Positions 52,973 through 62,225 of a DNA stretch of 64,000 bases are shown here, one piece after another. Below the pieces are notes generated by a model. It was given only the letters and a program-made list of their open reading frames with translations. It made no database searches and had not been told where the DNA came from. Source of the DNA: JASGIT01 sp047601665 (lineage in GTDB: Bacteria; Pseudomonadota; Gammaproteobacteria; Burkholderiales; Burkholderiaceae_C). Location of the stretch: NCBI GenBank assembly GCA_047601665.1, contig JASGIT010000001.1:2294001-2358000 (forward strand), written 5' to 3'. Numbering within the stretch: position 1 is the stretch's first letter; each line of letters starts with the position of its first letter. Position numbers and translations under genes: made by a program.

Positions 52973-53617
52973 ATGCGGACGCTCGAACTTTTCGAGGCCG
53001 AGGCGCCCAACCAGCGCCTGGGGGCCGCCGCCATGGTGCTGCGCGGATTTGCCCTGCCTTGCGTGCAGGATTTGATGTCCGCCACTGAGGCCATCGACGC
53101 CGTGTCGCCGTTCCGGCACATGGTGACGCCTGGCGGCTTCACCATGTCGGTGGCGCTGACGAACTGCGGCGCGCTGGGGTGGACGGCTGACCGGCGCGGC
53201 TACCGCTACACCGCGGTCGATCCCGACACCGGAGCGCCGTGGCCGGCCATGCCGGAAGCGCTCGCCCGGCTGGCGGGCGAGGCCGCGCGGGCGGCGGGCT
53301 TGGGCCACTTCAAGCCCGATGCCTGCCTGGTCAACCGCTACACGCCGGGCGCTCGGCTGTCGCTGCACCAGGACAAAAATGAGCGCGATTACGGCGCGCC
53401 CATCGTGTCGGTATCGCTGGGCATGTCGGCCACGTTCCTGTTCGGCGGCCATGCGCGCACCGGCCCCACGGCCAAGGTGCCGCTGCACCACGGCGACGTG
53501 GTGGTGTGGGGCGGCGCCGATCGCCTGCGCTACCACGGTGTGATGCCGCTCAAGGGCGAGCCCCATGCGCTGCTCGGGCGCCAGCGCATCAATTTCACTT
53601 TCCGCAAAGCGGGATGA
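52973..53617 (+). CDS. alkB: Alpha-ketoglutarate-dependent DNA dealkylase AlkB
   Basis: A 214-residue Fe(II)/2-oxoglutarate dioxygenase that removes methyl lesions such as 1-methyladenine and 3-methylcytosine from nucleic acids. It has the iron ligands in LHQDKNE near 130 and RYHGV near 185, the arginines that bind 2-oxoglutarate in RQRINFTFR near 203, and the substrate lid WTADRRGYRYT near 70. The length matches E. coli AlkB. GAGG lies 5 bases before the ATG. No ada gene is adjacent. Confidence 0.93.
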   Translation: MRTLELFEAEAPNQRLGAAAMVLRGFALPCVQDLMSATEAIDAVSPFRHMVTPGGFTMSVALTNCGALGWTADRRGYRYTAVDPDTGAPWPAMPEALARLAGEAARAAGLGHFKPDACLVNRYTPGARLSLHQDKNERDYGAPIVSVSLGMSATFLFGGHARTGPTAKVPLHHGDVVVWGGADRLRYHGVMPLKGEPHALLGRQRINFTFRKAG

Positions 53618-53646
53618 AAGCCCTGGCGCAGGGCCTGGAACACGCT

Positions 53647-54216
53647 CTAAAAGCGGTAGGCGTACCGCACCCGCACGAAGCTTTCGCCCGGGTTGGGCTC
53701 CTTGATGCCGGCATTGGAGACATGCTGCAGGCGCAGCGACAACTCATGTTCCCGCCGCGCGCCGAAGCTGTAGCCCAGGCCCAGCGCTTCGGTGAACTGG
53801 AAGGCCGTACTGAAGTGGCGCGTGGCCGAGTGGTACACCCGGTCCATCACGGTGCCGCCCACGCCGGCCTCGGCAAACCAGGGCGAACGGCCCTCGCCGA
53901 AGCGGTAGCGGAACGTCGCGACCGCCCCGAGCTGCGTGTAATGGCGGCGCCCGCCGGCTTGCCAGGGAGCGCTCCAATCGCTGGCGAACAGATCCCAATA
54001 GAACGCCCAGGGGCCGGTGCGCCAAGACTCGGTGGGAGCCCAGGGCACCAGTGCGCCAAGGGTCAGGGAACGTGTGCTTCCATGGCGGTGCGGCGCAACG
54101 CCGCCTTCCGCATACATCCCCGGGGAGCGATCGGGGTCGGCGTGCGCCGCATTGGCCACCAGCAGGAGAGCAATGGCGGCGCTGCGCCGAAGGAAGGACG
54201 ATGAGGTTGCTGCCAT
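53647..54216 (-). CDS. pagL: Acyloxyacyl hydrolase PagL (lipid A 3-O-deacylase)
   Basis: A 189-residue outer-membrane beta-barrel enzyme with a signal peptide (SAAIALLLVANAAHA). It has the PagL active-site signature near the C-terminus, LQHVSNAGIKEPNPGE, with His at about 165 followed by Ser two residues on, and a later Glu. It ends in aromatic Phe (VRYAYRF), as barrel proteins do. PagL removes the 3-O-linked acyl chain of lipid A and remodels the surface. The ATG at 54216 gives a normal signal peptide. Confidence 0.87.
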   Translation of the reverse strand: MAATSSSFLRRSAAIALLLVANAAHADPDRSPGMYAEGGVAPHRHGSTRSLTLGALVPWAPTESWRTGPWAFYWDLFASDWSAPWQAGGRRHYTQLGAVATFRYRFGEGRSPWFAEAGVGGTVMDRVYHSATRHFSTAFQFTEALGLGYSFGARREHELSLRLQHVSNAGIKEPNPGESFVRVRYAYRF

Positions 54217-54445
54217 GGGATTTCTTGGGGGGAATGCGCTGATATGGAGACTACCGGAATACGGGTACCAGGGCAGCGGAGGGGAATAGGACAGCGTGGG
54301 ACGGTATGACACTTCCCGGCCTCACAAATGCTCCACCAGGCTGCCACCGCCGTCTTTGGCGTGGCCGCCTGGCGGCAGTTGTTGGGTGGAGAGAGCGGCA
54401 AGGGCGCCTTGTTGCGCGCGATCTTTCGCTTGCGAGGCGCGGCCC

Positions 54446-54520
54446 TGGTCCCCCCGACAGGAATCGAACCTGTATCTAGCGCTTAGGAGGCACTCGTTCT
54501 ATCCATTGAACTACGGAGGG
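54446..54520 (-). tRNA. tRNA-Arg (CCT anticodon)
   Basis: A full cloverleaf is readable on the minus strand: acceptor CCCTCCG/CGGGGGG (one G-U), D arm GTTC-AATGGATA-GAAC, anticodon loop CTCCTAA giving anticodon CCT, T arm ACAGG-TTCGATT-CCTGT, discriminator A and an encoded CCA. It decodes the rare AGG codon. Confidence 0.93.
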
Positions 54521-54544
54521 GGCGCGCCATTGTAGGGGCTGGGC

Positions 54545-57500
54545 TCAGTCGTATCTCACGGTATAGACCAAGTCCAGCGCGTTCACGAGACCCGTCTGCC
54601 CGCGCAGCGTGAGGTTGCGCGAGAGGTCGTAGAACAGGTACAGCGTGCCCAGCGTGCCCGAGAGGCCGTGCTCGTACGTGACGTACAGCGCCGACGACAG
54701 GCGTTTGCCGAAGGTGAGGGCCGCGCCGCTGGCGCTGCTGTCGTCGCTGCTGTTGCCGGGGCCCTTGAAGCCGATTTCATCCAGGCCCACCTTGCCCGCG
54801 ATGCCGCCGCCCGCGCCGCCCTTGCCGCCCATGAAGGCGAGCGCGGCCTGCTGCAGCAGGGCGGCCTCGCCGCCGCCGCTGGCGGCGCTGCGGCCCAGCA
54901 CCACCCAGGCGAGTTTCTCGGCGTCGGGCAGGTCGGGGTCGGAATACAGGCGCACGCGCGGGGACTTGGCCGTGCCGGTGACCTGCACGCCCGCGCGCTG
55001 GCTGATGTTGGGGCGGATGGCGAGGATGTCCAGCGTGGGGTTGTCGTAGGGGCCGGTGAAGAGGATCTGGCCGTTCTCCACGTCCAGCGCCTGGCCCCAG
55101 GCGCGGTAGCTGCCGGCGTCGGTGCGCACTTCGCCGGTCACGCGCGGGGTGCCGCCCTGGCTCTGGATTTCCAGGTCGCCCGTGAGGCGCGTGGTGATGC
55201 CCTGGCCTTGCAGCGCGAAGTCGTTGCCCAGGCTGAGCTGGATTTGCACGTCGGGCGGCTTGGCGGCCTGGACGGTGGGTTTTTCGTCGCGCGCGGCCTG
55301 GGCTTGCTCCTGGGCCTTTTTCTGCGCGGCTTCCTTGTCCTTGGCCGCCGAGTGGACGACCACGTCGTCGCCCAGGCGCGGCGCGCTGCTGTCGGGCAGG
55401 AGGATGGTGGCGCGATCGGTGGCGAGCTTGCCGCGCAGGGTGAACTGGCCGTCGGTCAGGCGGGCCTGCAACTGGCCCGAGAGGCTGATCTGCCGGTCGG
55501 GCCGCACCTGCACTTGCAGTTTCTGCGCCTCGGCGCGGAAGTCCATCGACAGGGGGCTGTTGGCGCCCGGCGTCCAGGTGACGTTGCCGGTGGCGGTGAG
55601 CTGGCCGCCGTCCTTGGGCGCCTGGGTGCGGTTGCCGCTTTTGCCCAGGATGCGGGTGGCGGGGCCTTGGCCGCCCTTCAGGCGGAATTCGGTGACGGAT
55701 AGGCGCGTGCCGTCGAGCGTGGCGCGCAGGCGGCCGTCCTTGAGATCCACGCCGTCGATCAGCGAGCGCAGCGCCATCTGGTCGGCGGCGATGTGGCCGC
55801 GCCAGCGCGGGTCGGCGCGGGTGCCGGAGAGTTGCGCGTCGGCGTCGAAGGTGCCTTTCACGCGCCAGCCGGGCGGGGCGAAGGCGGCCCACAGGCCCAG
55901 GTCGGGCAGGGCGGCCTTGAGGGTGGCGGCGACGGGGGCGTCGGCGGGCCACGCGGCTTCGGTCCAGCGCCCGGAGGGGATGGCGAGGCGGCTGCTGGCG
56001 TCGGCCTGGATGCGGCCCGCGCGTTCGCTGTCCCAGCGCAGGGCGGCGCGCAGGTCGTTGCCGGTCAGGCTGATCTGCACCTGGGCTTCGCGCACGCCGG
56101 CGGGGGTGCCGGGGGCGGTTTCCACGGTGCGCTGCGTGGCGGCGTTGCCGCTGCTGTGCAGGGTGGTGGGGCCGGTGCTCTCGCCCGCCAGCACGCGCAG
56201 GTCGCCGCTGGCGCGGCGCAGGCTGGCGGTGGCGCGCACGGTGTCGGCGGCGGTGATGTCCCATTCGCCGTCGAAGACGAGGTTGCCGCCCACGCCCTGG
56301 CGCTCCAGCAGCGGGGGCTGGATGTTGTCGAGCGCGTTGGCCCAGGCGAGGGGCAGGCCGCGCAGTTCGCCGCGCGTCTGGAGTTTGCCGGGGCTCCATT
56401 GCACGGCTTGCCAGCGCAGCGTGGCCTGGCCGGGGGCGGGGCCGCTGACAGTCGCCTGGCTGGCCGAGGCCTGCACGGACAGGCCGCCGCGCTCTTGCCG
56501 GGCGGTGACGGTGAGCGGCTGGTCGAGCTGCAGCGTCCACGGGCCGGGGCGCGTGGTGTCGCTGGCCTGGGCGCGCAGTTCGCCCAGATGCAGGTTCCAT
56601 TGGCCGGCCGCCGTGCTGCCGCCCTGGGCGCGGGCGTGCAGGGTGATGTACCGGGTGCCGCTCTTCGCCTGGCCGTCCACGGCGGCGGTGGCCGAGGCGG
56701 GAGAGCCTTCGACCGTGGCGCGCAGGTCTTGCAGTTGCAGGTCTTGCGCGCCTTGCTTCAGCGACAGGCGCGGGGCGGTGAGGCTGGCTTTCAGGGTGAA
56801 CGGGCCCGGTGCCTCGGGCTGGCCCGCGACCAGCCCGGCGCGCTGCAACTGGGCTTGCAGGGCTTGCCAGCCGCCGCTCCAGCGCGCATCCAGGTTGGCT
56901 TGGCCCTGGGCGCTGCCTTCGGGCAGTTGCACGCCGGGCAGCGAGGCCAGCCAGGCGCGGGTGCGCTGCGGGTCGGCCAGGGCCACGTGCAGTCCGCCCG
57001 CGCCGGCGCGGGCAGCCAGTTGGCCTTGCAGGTTGGCCTTGGCGCCGGGCAGGGCGAGGCGCAGGTCGCCGTCGAAGGCGCGGTCGTTGATGTGCACTTG
57101 CAATTGCCTGGACTCGGCCTGGGCTTGCAGGGCCTGGATTTGCAGGTTGCGCAGTTGCAGCAGCCCGGCCTGCCAGCGGCCTTCGGTGGCGATGCGGTCT
57201 ATGCGCAGGGCTTTGGTGGCGGGCGCCGCGGCGGCGCGCAGGTCGGCGGTGAAGCGCACGGCATCGCCTTCGCGCTGGGCGGTGGCGCGGCCCGAGACGG
57301 GGGCGCGGTCGAGCGTGCTGTAGGCATCGCCGGGCCGCAGGTTGCTCACCGTGGCGGTGCCGTCGAACAGGCCGCTGGCGGGCTCGAAGCGGCCTTGCAC
57401 GGCTACGCTGCTGTCGTGCAGGCGGGCGGTGGCGTGGGCGACTTGCCATTGCTGGCCGTCGAATTGCACGTCGGCATCGAGGGCGGACAGCGGCAGGCGG

Positions 57501-58477
57501 GCTTTGTCCCAGGGGCCGGGCTGGGCGTTGGCCAGCTGGGTTTGCAGCGCCCAGGTCTTGTTCTGCGGCGCGGCTTGCAGGTGGCCGCTGAGTTGCGTTA
57601 CCGGGAGCTGGGGCCAGAGCGCGGCGAGGTTCAGTCCGGCCAGGTCGGCTTGGGCGTCCACCACGGGCTGCGGGAGCCAGGGGGCGAGGGTGGCTTGCAA
57701 TTGGGCGTACATGCCGTTGTCGCCATCGGCCTTGGCGGTGACGTTCAGGCGCGCATCCGCCGTGGCAAGCGTGCCTTGGACCTTGGCCTGGGCGGTGACG
57801 GCCAGGGGCTGGTCGCCGCCGGGGACCGGGGTTTGCACGGCGGCCCCCAGCGTGGCGTCGAGGCGCATGGGGGCCGCGCCTTGCAGCGTGGCCTGGGCGT
57901 GGTAGCGGCCTTGGTCGAAGCGCAGTTGCGTGAGGTCGAGGTGGTGCCCTACGCCGTCGTAGCGGTAGCTGGCTTGCAGGTCGTTCAGGGTGATGGGCGC
58001 AGAGGGCGCGGCCCAGGTGATCTGGCCGACCCGCACGGCGGGCAGGTCGATGTGCAGCGGCAGTTCCAGGCCGGTCAGCGGTTGCGTGGGTTTTTCGGGC
58101 TCTGGCGTGGGGGGCGTCTGGGGCGTGAGCTGCACGCGCGCGGCGCTCACTTCGGACAGGCGCAGCGTGCGCGACAGCAGCGGGCGCAGGCTCCAGCCCA
58201 GGCGGGCGTCTTCCACCTCCACCGCCAGCGTGGGGCTGCTCCAGCGCAGCCAGCCGATGCGGCCGCCGGCGCGCAGCGAGCCGTTCACGTCGCGGCTCTC
58301 CAGCGTCTGGCCTGCGGGCAGGTAGTGCGCGGCACGCGCCAGCACGGCGGCCAGCGAATCGGCCTGGCCCGCCCACCACCATGCGCCGCCCGCGGCCGCC
58401 AGCGCCAGGGCCAACAGCGTTGCCGCCAGCCAGGCCAGCGTGCGGGCGGTGCGGGGTCGGGGTGCGGGTGGATTCAT
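54545..58477 (-). CDS. tamB: Translocation and assembly module protein TamB
   Basis: A 1310-residue inner-membrane-anchored periplasmic protein. A single N-terminal helix lies near 13-34 (LAWLAATLLALALAAAGGAWWW), followed by a very long repetitive beta domain and the C-terminal DUF490/TamB domain (about 950-1310, with GEVRTDAGSYRAWGQALDVENGQILF near 1125). TamB works with TamA in outer-membrane protein insertion and phospholipid transport between membranes. tamA lies directly upstream, separated by a REP-like repeat. The length is typical. Confidence 0.92.
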   Translation of the reverse strand: MNPPAPRPRTARTLAWLAATLLALALAAAGGAWWWAGQADSLAAVLARAAHYLPAGQTLESRDVNGSLRAGGRIGWLRWSSPTLAVEVEDARLGWSLRPLLSRTLRLSEVSAARVQLTPQTPPTPEPEKPTQPLTGLELPLHIDLPAVRVGQITWAAPSAPITLNDLQASYRYDGVGHHLDLTQLRFDQGRYHAQATLQGAAPMRLDATLGAAVQTPVPGGDQPLAVTAQAKVQGTLATADARLNVTAKADGDNGMYAQLQATLAPWLPQPVVDAQADLAGLNLAALWPQLPVTQLSGHLQAAPQNKTWALQTQLANAQPGPWDKARLPLSALDADVQFDGQQWQVAHATARLHDSSVAVQGRFEPASGLFDGTATVSNLRPGDAYSTLDRAPVSGRATAQREGDAVRFTADLRAAAAPATKALRIDRIATEGRWQAGLLQLRNLQIQALQAQAESRQLQVHINDRAFDGDLRLALPGAKANLQGQLAARAGAGGLHVALADPQRTRAWLASLPGVQLPEGSAQGQANLDARWSGGWQALQAQLQRAGLVAGQPEAPGPFTLKASLTAPRLSLKQGAQDLQLQDLRATVEGSPASATAAVDGQAKSGTRYITLHARAQGGSTAAGQWNLHLGELRAQASDTTRPGPWTLQLDQPLTVTARQERGGLSVQASASQATVSGPAPGQATLRWQAVQWSPGKLQTRGELRGLPLAWANALDNIQPPLLERQGVGGNLVFDGEWDITAADTVRATASLRRASGDLRVLAGESTGPTTLHSSGNAATQRTVETAPGTPAGVREAQVQISLTGNDLRAALRWDSERAGRIQADASSRLAIPSGRWTEAAWPADAPVAATLKAALPDLGLWAAFAPPGWRVKGTFDADAQLSGTRADPRWRGHIAADQMALRSLIDGVDLKDGRLRATLDGTRLSVTEFRLKGGQGPATRILGKSGNRTQAPKDGGQLTATGNVTWTPGANSPLSMDFRAEAQKLQVQVRPDRQISLSGQLQARLTDGQFTLRGKLATDRATILLPDSSAPRLGDDVVVHSAAKDKEAAQKKAQEQAQAARDEKPTVQAAKPPDVQIQLSLGNDFALQGQGITTRLTGDLEIQSQGGTPRVTGEVRTDAGSYRAWGQALDVENGQILFTGPYDNPTLDILAIRPNISQRAGVQVTGTAKSPRVRLYSDPDLPDAEKLAWVVLGRSAASGGGEAALLQQAALAFMGGKGGAGGGIAGKVGLDEIGFKGPGNSSDDSSASGAALTFGKRLSSALYVTYEHGLSGTLGTLYLFYDLSRNLTLRGQTGLVNALDLVYTVRYD

Positions 58478-58479
58478 GT

Positions 58480-58541
58480 GCTATTGAAATATGAGCTGCT
58501 AGCGCTTGTATCTATTGGGCTGGAGGCCGAAAACACTTAAA
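58480..58541 (+). repeat. REP-like repeat, copy between tamA and tamB
   Basis: CTATTGAAATATGAGCTGCTAGCGCTTG, spacer, then GGGCTGGAGGCCGAAAACACTTAA. It fills the 59-base gap between the two tam genes and touches the tamA stop codon. Confidence 0.75.
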
Positions 58542-60411
58542 AAGTGAAGCCCATGCGCAAATGCAGCCGCAGGCGTTTGGCCTGCACGCCGTAGGCCACG
58601 TCGGCCTGCATGGGCCCCACCGGGCTGCGCCAGCGCAGGCCCGTGCCGATGCCGACCTGGGGGCTGAGTCTGCTGAACTGGTTGCTGACGGTGCCCGCGT
58701 CGATGAAGTACGCCTGGTCGAAGTCGGTGGCGTTGCCGCGCAGCACGATGGGGCGCTGGTACTCCACGCTGCCCACGGCCAGGTAGCGGCCGCCGTACAG
58801 CGTGTCGTTGTACGTGGTGGCGCCGATGCTGCGGTAGCCGTAGCCGCGCACGGTGGTGTCGCCGCCGGTCATGAAAAGCTGCGTCACGGGCACCTGCGCG
58901 CTCTGCTTGGCCAGCACCGCGCCGCCTTCGGCGCGCAGCACCAGCCGCGCGTTGCGCTGGATGGTCTTGCCCGAGTCGCCCGTCAGCGCCACCTTGCCCA
59001 GCGGGATGAACGACTGCCAGCGCGCCCGCGTGCGCACGAAGGGCTCGTACTGGCCGTGCAGCGTGGTGCCCACGCCCAGTTCAAAGCCCAGGCCGTGGCC
59101 GCGCGTGGGGTTGGTGTTGTTGTTGAAGTAGCGGCCCGTCCAGCCCCAGTTGGCGGTGATGGCTGTGCTCACCGGCGGCGCGCCCGTGCCCTGGGCGGTG
59201 GCGGCGTCGTATTGCAGGTAGTAGCTGCGGTCGAAGCGGGTGGTGGTCTTGGTGATGCCGCCGCGCAGCTGGGCGCTGTTGACCTGGTAGCTGCCCGTGG
59301 TTTCGCGCTTGATCTGGCCCGCGCCGAACCGGCGCCAGCCGGTCTCGTCGGGCAGCGAGGTCCATTCGGTGCTGAGCAGCTTGGCCTTGTTGTCCATCGA
59401 CAGCTTGGTCACGGCGCGCCAGCCCAGCCAGGGCAGGCGGTTGTGGATGTGGTCCACGGTGAGGCGCGCGCCGCTGTCGGTGGACAGGCCCGCGCCAAAC
59501 ACCCATTTCTGCAGCTTGGCCTCGCGCACCTGGGCGATCACCGGGGCGATCGAGTAGGTGTCCTGGCGGCTGGCGTGCTCGGTGTCGAGGGTGAGGAACA
59601 CCGCGTCGTAATAGCCGCTGCTGGCCAGGCGCTGCTGCGCGTCGAGCAGGTCGCTCTCGGAGTATTCGGCCCCCGTGGGCAGCTGGGCGATGCGGCGCGC
59701 GCCGTCGGGATCGTAGCGCTCGCTGCCTTGCACGCTTAAAGCGCCAAAGCGGTAGGCGGGGCCGGGGTCGTAGGTCACGCTCAGGGCGGCGCTGTGGGTG
59801 TCGGCGTTCACGTCGGCGCGGCTGTCGGTCAGTTGCGCGGTGGGGTAGCGGCGCTCTTGCAGGCGGCGCAGGCCCTGGGTCTTGGCGTTGTCCCAGGCGT
59901 GCTGGGTGAAGGCGTCGCCGGGCGCGAGCGGCCAGTTGCGCTCCACGCGGGCCTGGGTGCGCGCAAAGTCGGCGGGCGCGTGGTCGAAGTGGAACTGCGT
60001 GCCGGTCACCGTGGTCTGCGGGCCGGGCTGGACGGTGATGTCCACCACGCGCTCCTTGCTCTCGATGGTGATGTCGGGGCTGAAGTAGCCCAGCGTGCCC
60101 AGCAGGTCGCGCGCATTGGCGTCGGCCGCCTCCAGCAGGCGCGACAGTTCATTCGCCTGCAGGTCGGGCAGGTCGCGGTAGCGCTGCAGTTCGAGGTGGT
60201 TGAGCAGCAACTCGCGCACGTCGTCGGGCGCGTGGACTGCGAGCGTGAAGGCGGGTTGGCCGGCGGGCGTGCTTTGGCTTGTCTCGGTGGCTTCGGGTTC
60301 TTTGGTGTTGCCTGGCAGCAGGCTGCAGCCTGAGAGAAAAGATGAAAGGGATAGCAGGGCCAGAAGCAACAACGTCGGCCACCGGGCCGACGTTGGAATC
60401 GTTGGAGGCAT
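58537..60411 (-). CDS. tamA: Outer-membrane assembly factor TamA (BamA/Omp85 family)
   Basis: A 624-residue Omp85-family protein. POTRA domains span about 45-260 and the 16-strand barrel about 270-624, including the VRGYGYRSIG motif near 535 (the conserved lid-lock RGY) and a C-terminal Phe. The N-terminus reads LLLLALLSLSSFLSGCSLLPG and fits a lipobox with Cys29, so it may be lipidated, unlike E. coli TamA. It partners TamB. The start lies 4 bases after the stop of the VWA gene. Confidence 0.9.
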   Translation of the reverse strand: MPPTIPTSARWPTLLLLALLSLSSFLSGCSLLPGNTKEPEATETSQSTPAGQPAFTLAVHAPDDVRELLLNHLELQRYRDLPDLQANELSRLLEAADANARDLLGTLGYFSPDITIESKERVVDITVQPGPQTTVTGTQFHFDHAPADFARTQARVERNWPLAPGDAFTQHAWDNAKTQGLRRLQERRYPTAQLTDSRADVNADTHSAALSVTYDPGPAYRFGALSVQGSERYDPDGARRIAQLPTGAEYSESDLLDAQQRLASSGYYDAVFLTLDTEHASRQDTYSIAPVIAQVREAKLQKWVFGAGLSTDSGARLTVDHIHNRLPWLGWRAVTKLSMDNKAKLLSTEWTSLPDETGWRRFGAGQIKRETTGSYQVNSAQLRGGITKTTTRFDRSYYLQYDAATAQGTGAPPVSTAITANWGWTGRYFNNNTNPTRGHGLGFELGVGTTLHGQYEPFVRTRARWQSFIPLGKVALTGDSGKTIQRNARLVLRAEGGAVLAKQSAQVPVTQLFMTGGDTTVRGYGYRSIGATTYNDTLYGGRYLAVGSVEYQRPIVLRGNATDFDQAYFIDAGTVSNQFSRLSPQVGIGTGLRWRSPVGPMQADVAYGVQAKRLRLHLRMGFTF

Positions 60412-60415
60412 CGGC

Positions 60416-61603
60416 CTATTTTGACAAAAGCCGCATCGTTTCTTCGAGCCCTTTGAGTGACAAAGGGTACATGCGCCCGCCCATCAGCTGCTGTATCACG
60501 CTGATGCTCTGCCGGTACTGCCACACGCCGGGCGGCTCGGGGTTGATCCAGGCGTGCTTGGGGAAGGCGTGCGTCAGGCGCTGCAGCCACTCCGCGCCGG
60601 GCTCCTCGTTGTTGTATTCCACGCTGCCGCCGGGCTGCAGGATTTCGTAGGGGCTCATGGTCGCGTCGCCCACGAAGATCAGCTTGTAGTCCTTGTTGTA
60701 CTTGCGGATGATGTCCCAGGTATTGAACTTCTCGGCAAAGCGGCGCTTGTTGTTCTTCCACATGAAGTCGTACACGCAGTTGTGGAAGTAGTAGAACTCC
60801 AGGTGCTTGAGCTCGCTCTTCACGGCGCTGAAGAGCTCTTCCACGCGCTGCACGTGCTCGTCCATGGTGCCGCCCACGTCCATGAGCAGCAGCACCTTCA
60901 CGTTGTTGTGGCGCTCGGGCACCATCTTGATGTCGAGGTAGCCCGCGTTGGCCGCCGTGCTGCGGATGGTGTCGGGCAGGTCGAGCTCCATGTCGCTGCC
61001 CGTGCGCGCGAACTTGCGCAGGCGGCGCAGCGCGACCTTGATGTTGCGCGTGCCCAGTTCCTGCTGGTCGTCGTAGTCGCGGTAGGCGCGCTGCTCCCAC
61101 ACCTTCACGGCGCTGCGGTTCTTGCCCGGCCCGCCGATGCGGATGCCCTGCGGGTTGTAGCCGCCATGGCCGAAGGGCGATGTGCCGCCCGTGCCGATCC
61201 ACTTGCTGCCGCCTTCGTGGCGTTCCTGCTGCTCCTCCAGGCGCTTTTTCAGCGTCTCCATCAGCTCTTCCCAGCCCATCTTCTCGATGGCGGCCTTCTG
61301 CTCGGGCGTGAGCTCGCGCTCCAGCACCTTGCGCAGCCAGTCGGCGGGGATTTCCTTGGTGAAGTCGGCCACCATCTCCACGCCCTTGAAATAGGCGGCG
61401 AACGCGCGGTCGAACTTGTCGTAGTGCTTCTCGTCCTTCACCAGCGCGGTGCGCGCGAGGAAGTAGAAGTCGTCGATGCTCCAGGCGTCTTCCGAACGCG
61501 GGCCCACCACGCCGGCCTGCAGCGCCTCGAGCAGCATCAGGTATTCCTTCACCGACACGGGGAGCTTGCCGGCGCGCAGGGTGTAGAAGAAGTCGATCAG
61601 CAT
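60416..61603 (-). CDS. CoxE-like von Willebrand A domain protein
   Basis: A 395-residue cytoplasmic protein of the CoxE/YehP-like VWA family. The VWA domain begins near 235 (NNVKVLLLMDVGGTMDEHV); the MIDAS motif is DxGGT rather than DxSxS. The N-terminal half is helical and charged. Such proteins act with MoxR ATPases as metal-insertion or folding chaperones. It lies in one unit with a MoxR gene and a GNAT gene upstream and tamA downstream. Confidence 0.85.
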   Translation of the reverse strand: MLIDFFYTLRAGKLPVSVKEYLMLLEALQAGVVGPRSEDAWSIDDFYFLARTALVKDEKHYDKFDRAFAAYFKGVEMVADFTKEIPADWLRKVLERELTPEQKAAIEKMGWEELMETLKKRLEEQQERHEGGSKWIGTGGTSPFGHGGYNPQGIRIGGPGKNRSAVKVWEQRAYRDYDDQQELGTRNIKVALRRLRKFARTGSDMELDLPDTIRSTAANAGYLDIKMVPERHNNVKVLLLMDVGGTMDEHVQRVEELFSAVKSELKHLEFYYFHNCVYDFMWKNNKRRFAEKFNTWDIIRKYNKDYKLIFVGDATMSPYEILQPGGSVEYNNEEPGAEWLQRLTHAFPKHAWINPEPPGVWQYRQSISVIQQLMGGRMYPLSLKGLEETMRLLSK

Positions 61604-61610
61604 GAAATTA

Positions 61611-61632
61611 CCCTCCAGCGCTTGCTACGCCT
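61611..61632. repeat. REP-like repeat fragment between GNAT and VWA genes
   Basis: CCTCCAGCGCTTGCTACGCCTG matches one arm of the REP-like family and resembles the fragment at 31741-31761. It overlaps the GNAT stop codon. Confidence 0.4.
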
Positions 61633-62224
61633 GCGCATGGCGCTGCAATAAATAGAGCAACTGGGCGCGCGCCTCGGGCCATTCGCCGCTGCGCATGGAA
61701 TACATCACCGTGTCGCGGATGGTGCCGTCGCGGCGCAGCGCGTGGCCGCGCAGCACGCCGTCTCTCTTCGCGCCCAGGCGCTCGATGGCGCGCTGTGACG
61801 CAAAGTTGAAATTGTCCGTGCGCCAGCCGACCACGTGGCATTGCAGCGTGTCGAAGGCGTGACCCATCATCAGCAGCTTGGCCGTGGTGTTGACGTGGGT
61901 GCGCTGCACGCTGCGGCGGTACCAGGTCCAGCCGATCTCCACGCGGCGCACGGCGGGCACGATGTCGTGGTAGCTGGTGCTGCCGAGCACGCGGCCCGTG
62001 GCGTCGTCGACCACCGCGAAGGCGAAGCGATTGCCGGCCTCGCGCATCTGCAGCGCGGTCTCGATGTAGGCGCGCGTGTCCTGCGGCTCGGGTACGGAGG
62101 TGATGCGCAGCTTCCAGAGCTCGCCATCCGCCGCGGCCTCGCGCAGGCCCGCTTCGTGCGCCAGCGCCAGCGGCTCCAGGCGCACGCCGCGGTCGCGCAA
62201 GGTGACGGGTTCGGCAAAAGCCAT
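61625..62224 (-). CDS. GNAT family N-acetyltransferase (RimJ/RimL-like)
   Basis: A 199-residue acetyltransferase of the RimJ/RimL-type GNAT_3 group. The motifs are GVRLEPLALAHEAGL near 14, RRVEIGWTWYRRSVQRTHVN near 92 and the acetyl-CoA-binding NFNFASQRAIERLGAKRDGVLR near 136. The acceptor (protein N-terminus or small molecule) is unknown. It lies 1 base after the moxR stop and 21 bases before the VWA gene start, so it is embedded between the two chaperone-system genes. Confidence 0.88.
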   Translation of the reverse strand: MAFAEPVTLRDRGVRLEPLALAHEAGLREAAADGELWKLRITSVPEPQDTRAYIETALQMREAGNRFAFAVVDDATGRVLGSTSYHDIVPAVRRVEIGWTWYRRSVQRTHVNTTAKLLMMGHAFDTLQCHVVGWRTDNFNFASQRAIERLGAKRDGVLRGHALRRDGTIRDTVMYSMRSGEWPEARAQLLYLLQRHAQA

Positions 62225-62225
62225 G

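Noticed and set aside
55793..58540. 915-residue plus-strand frame across tamB
   Set aside because: Gly/Ala/Gln-rich shadow of tamB. The TamB reading has the expected membrane anchor, C-terminal domain and neighbours.
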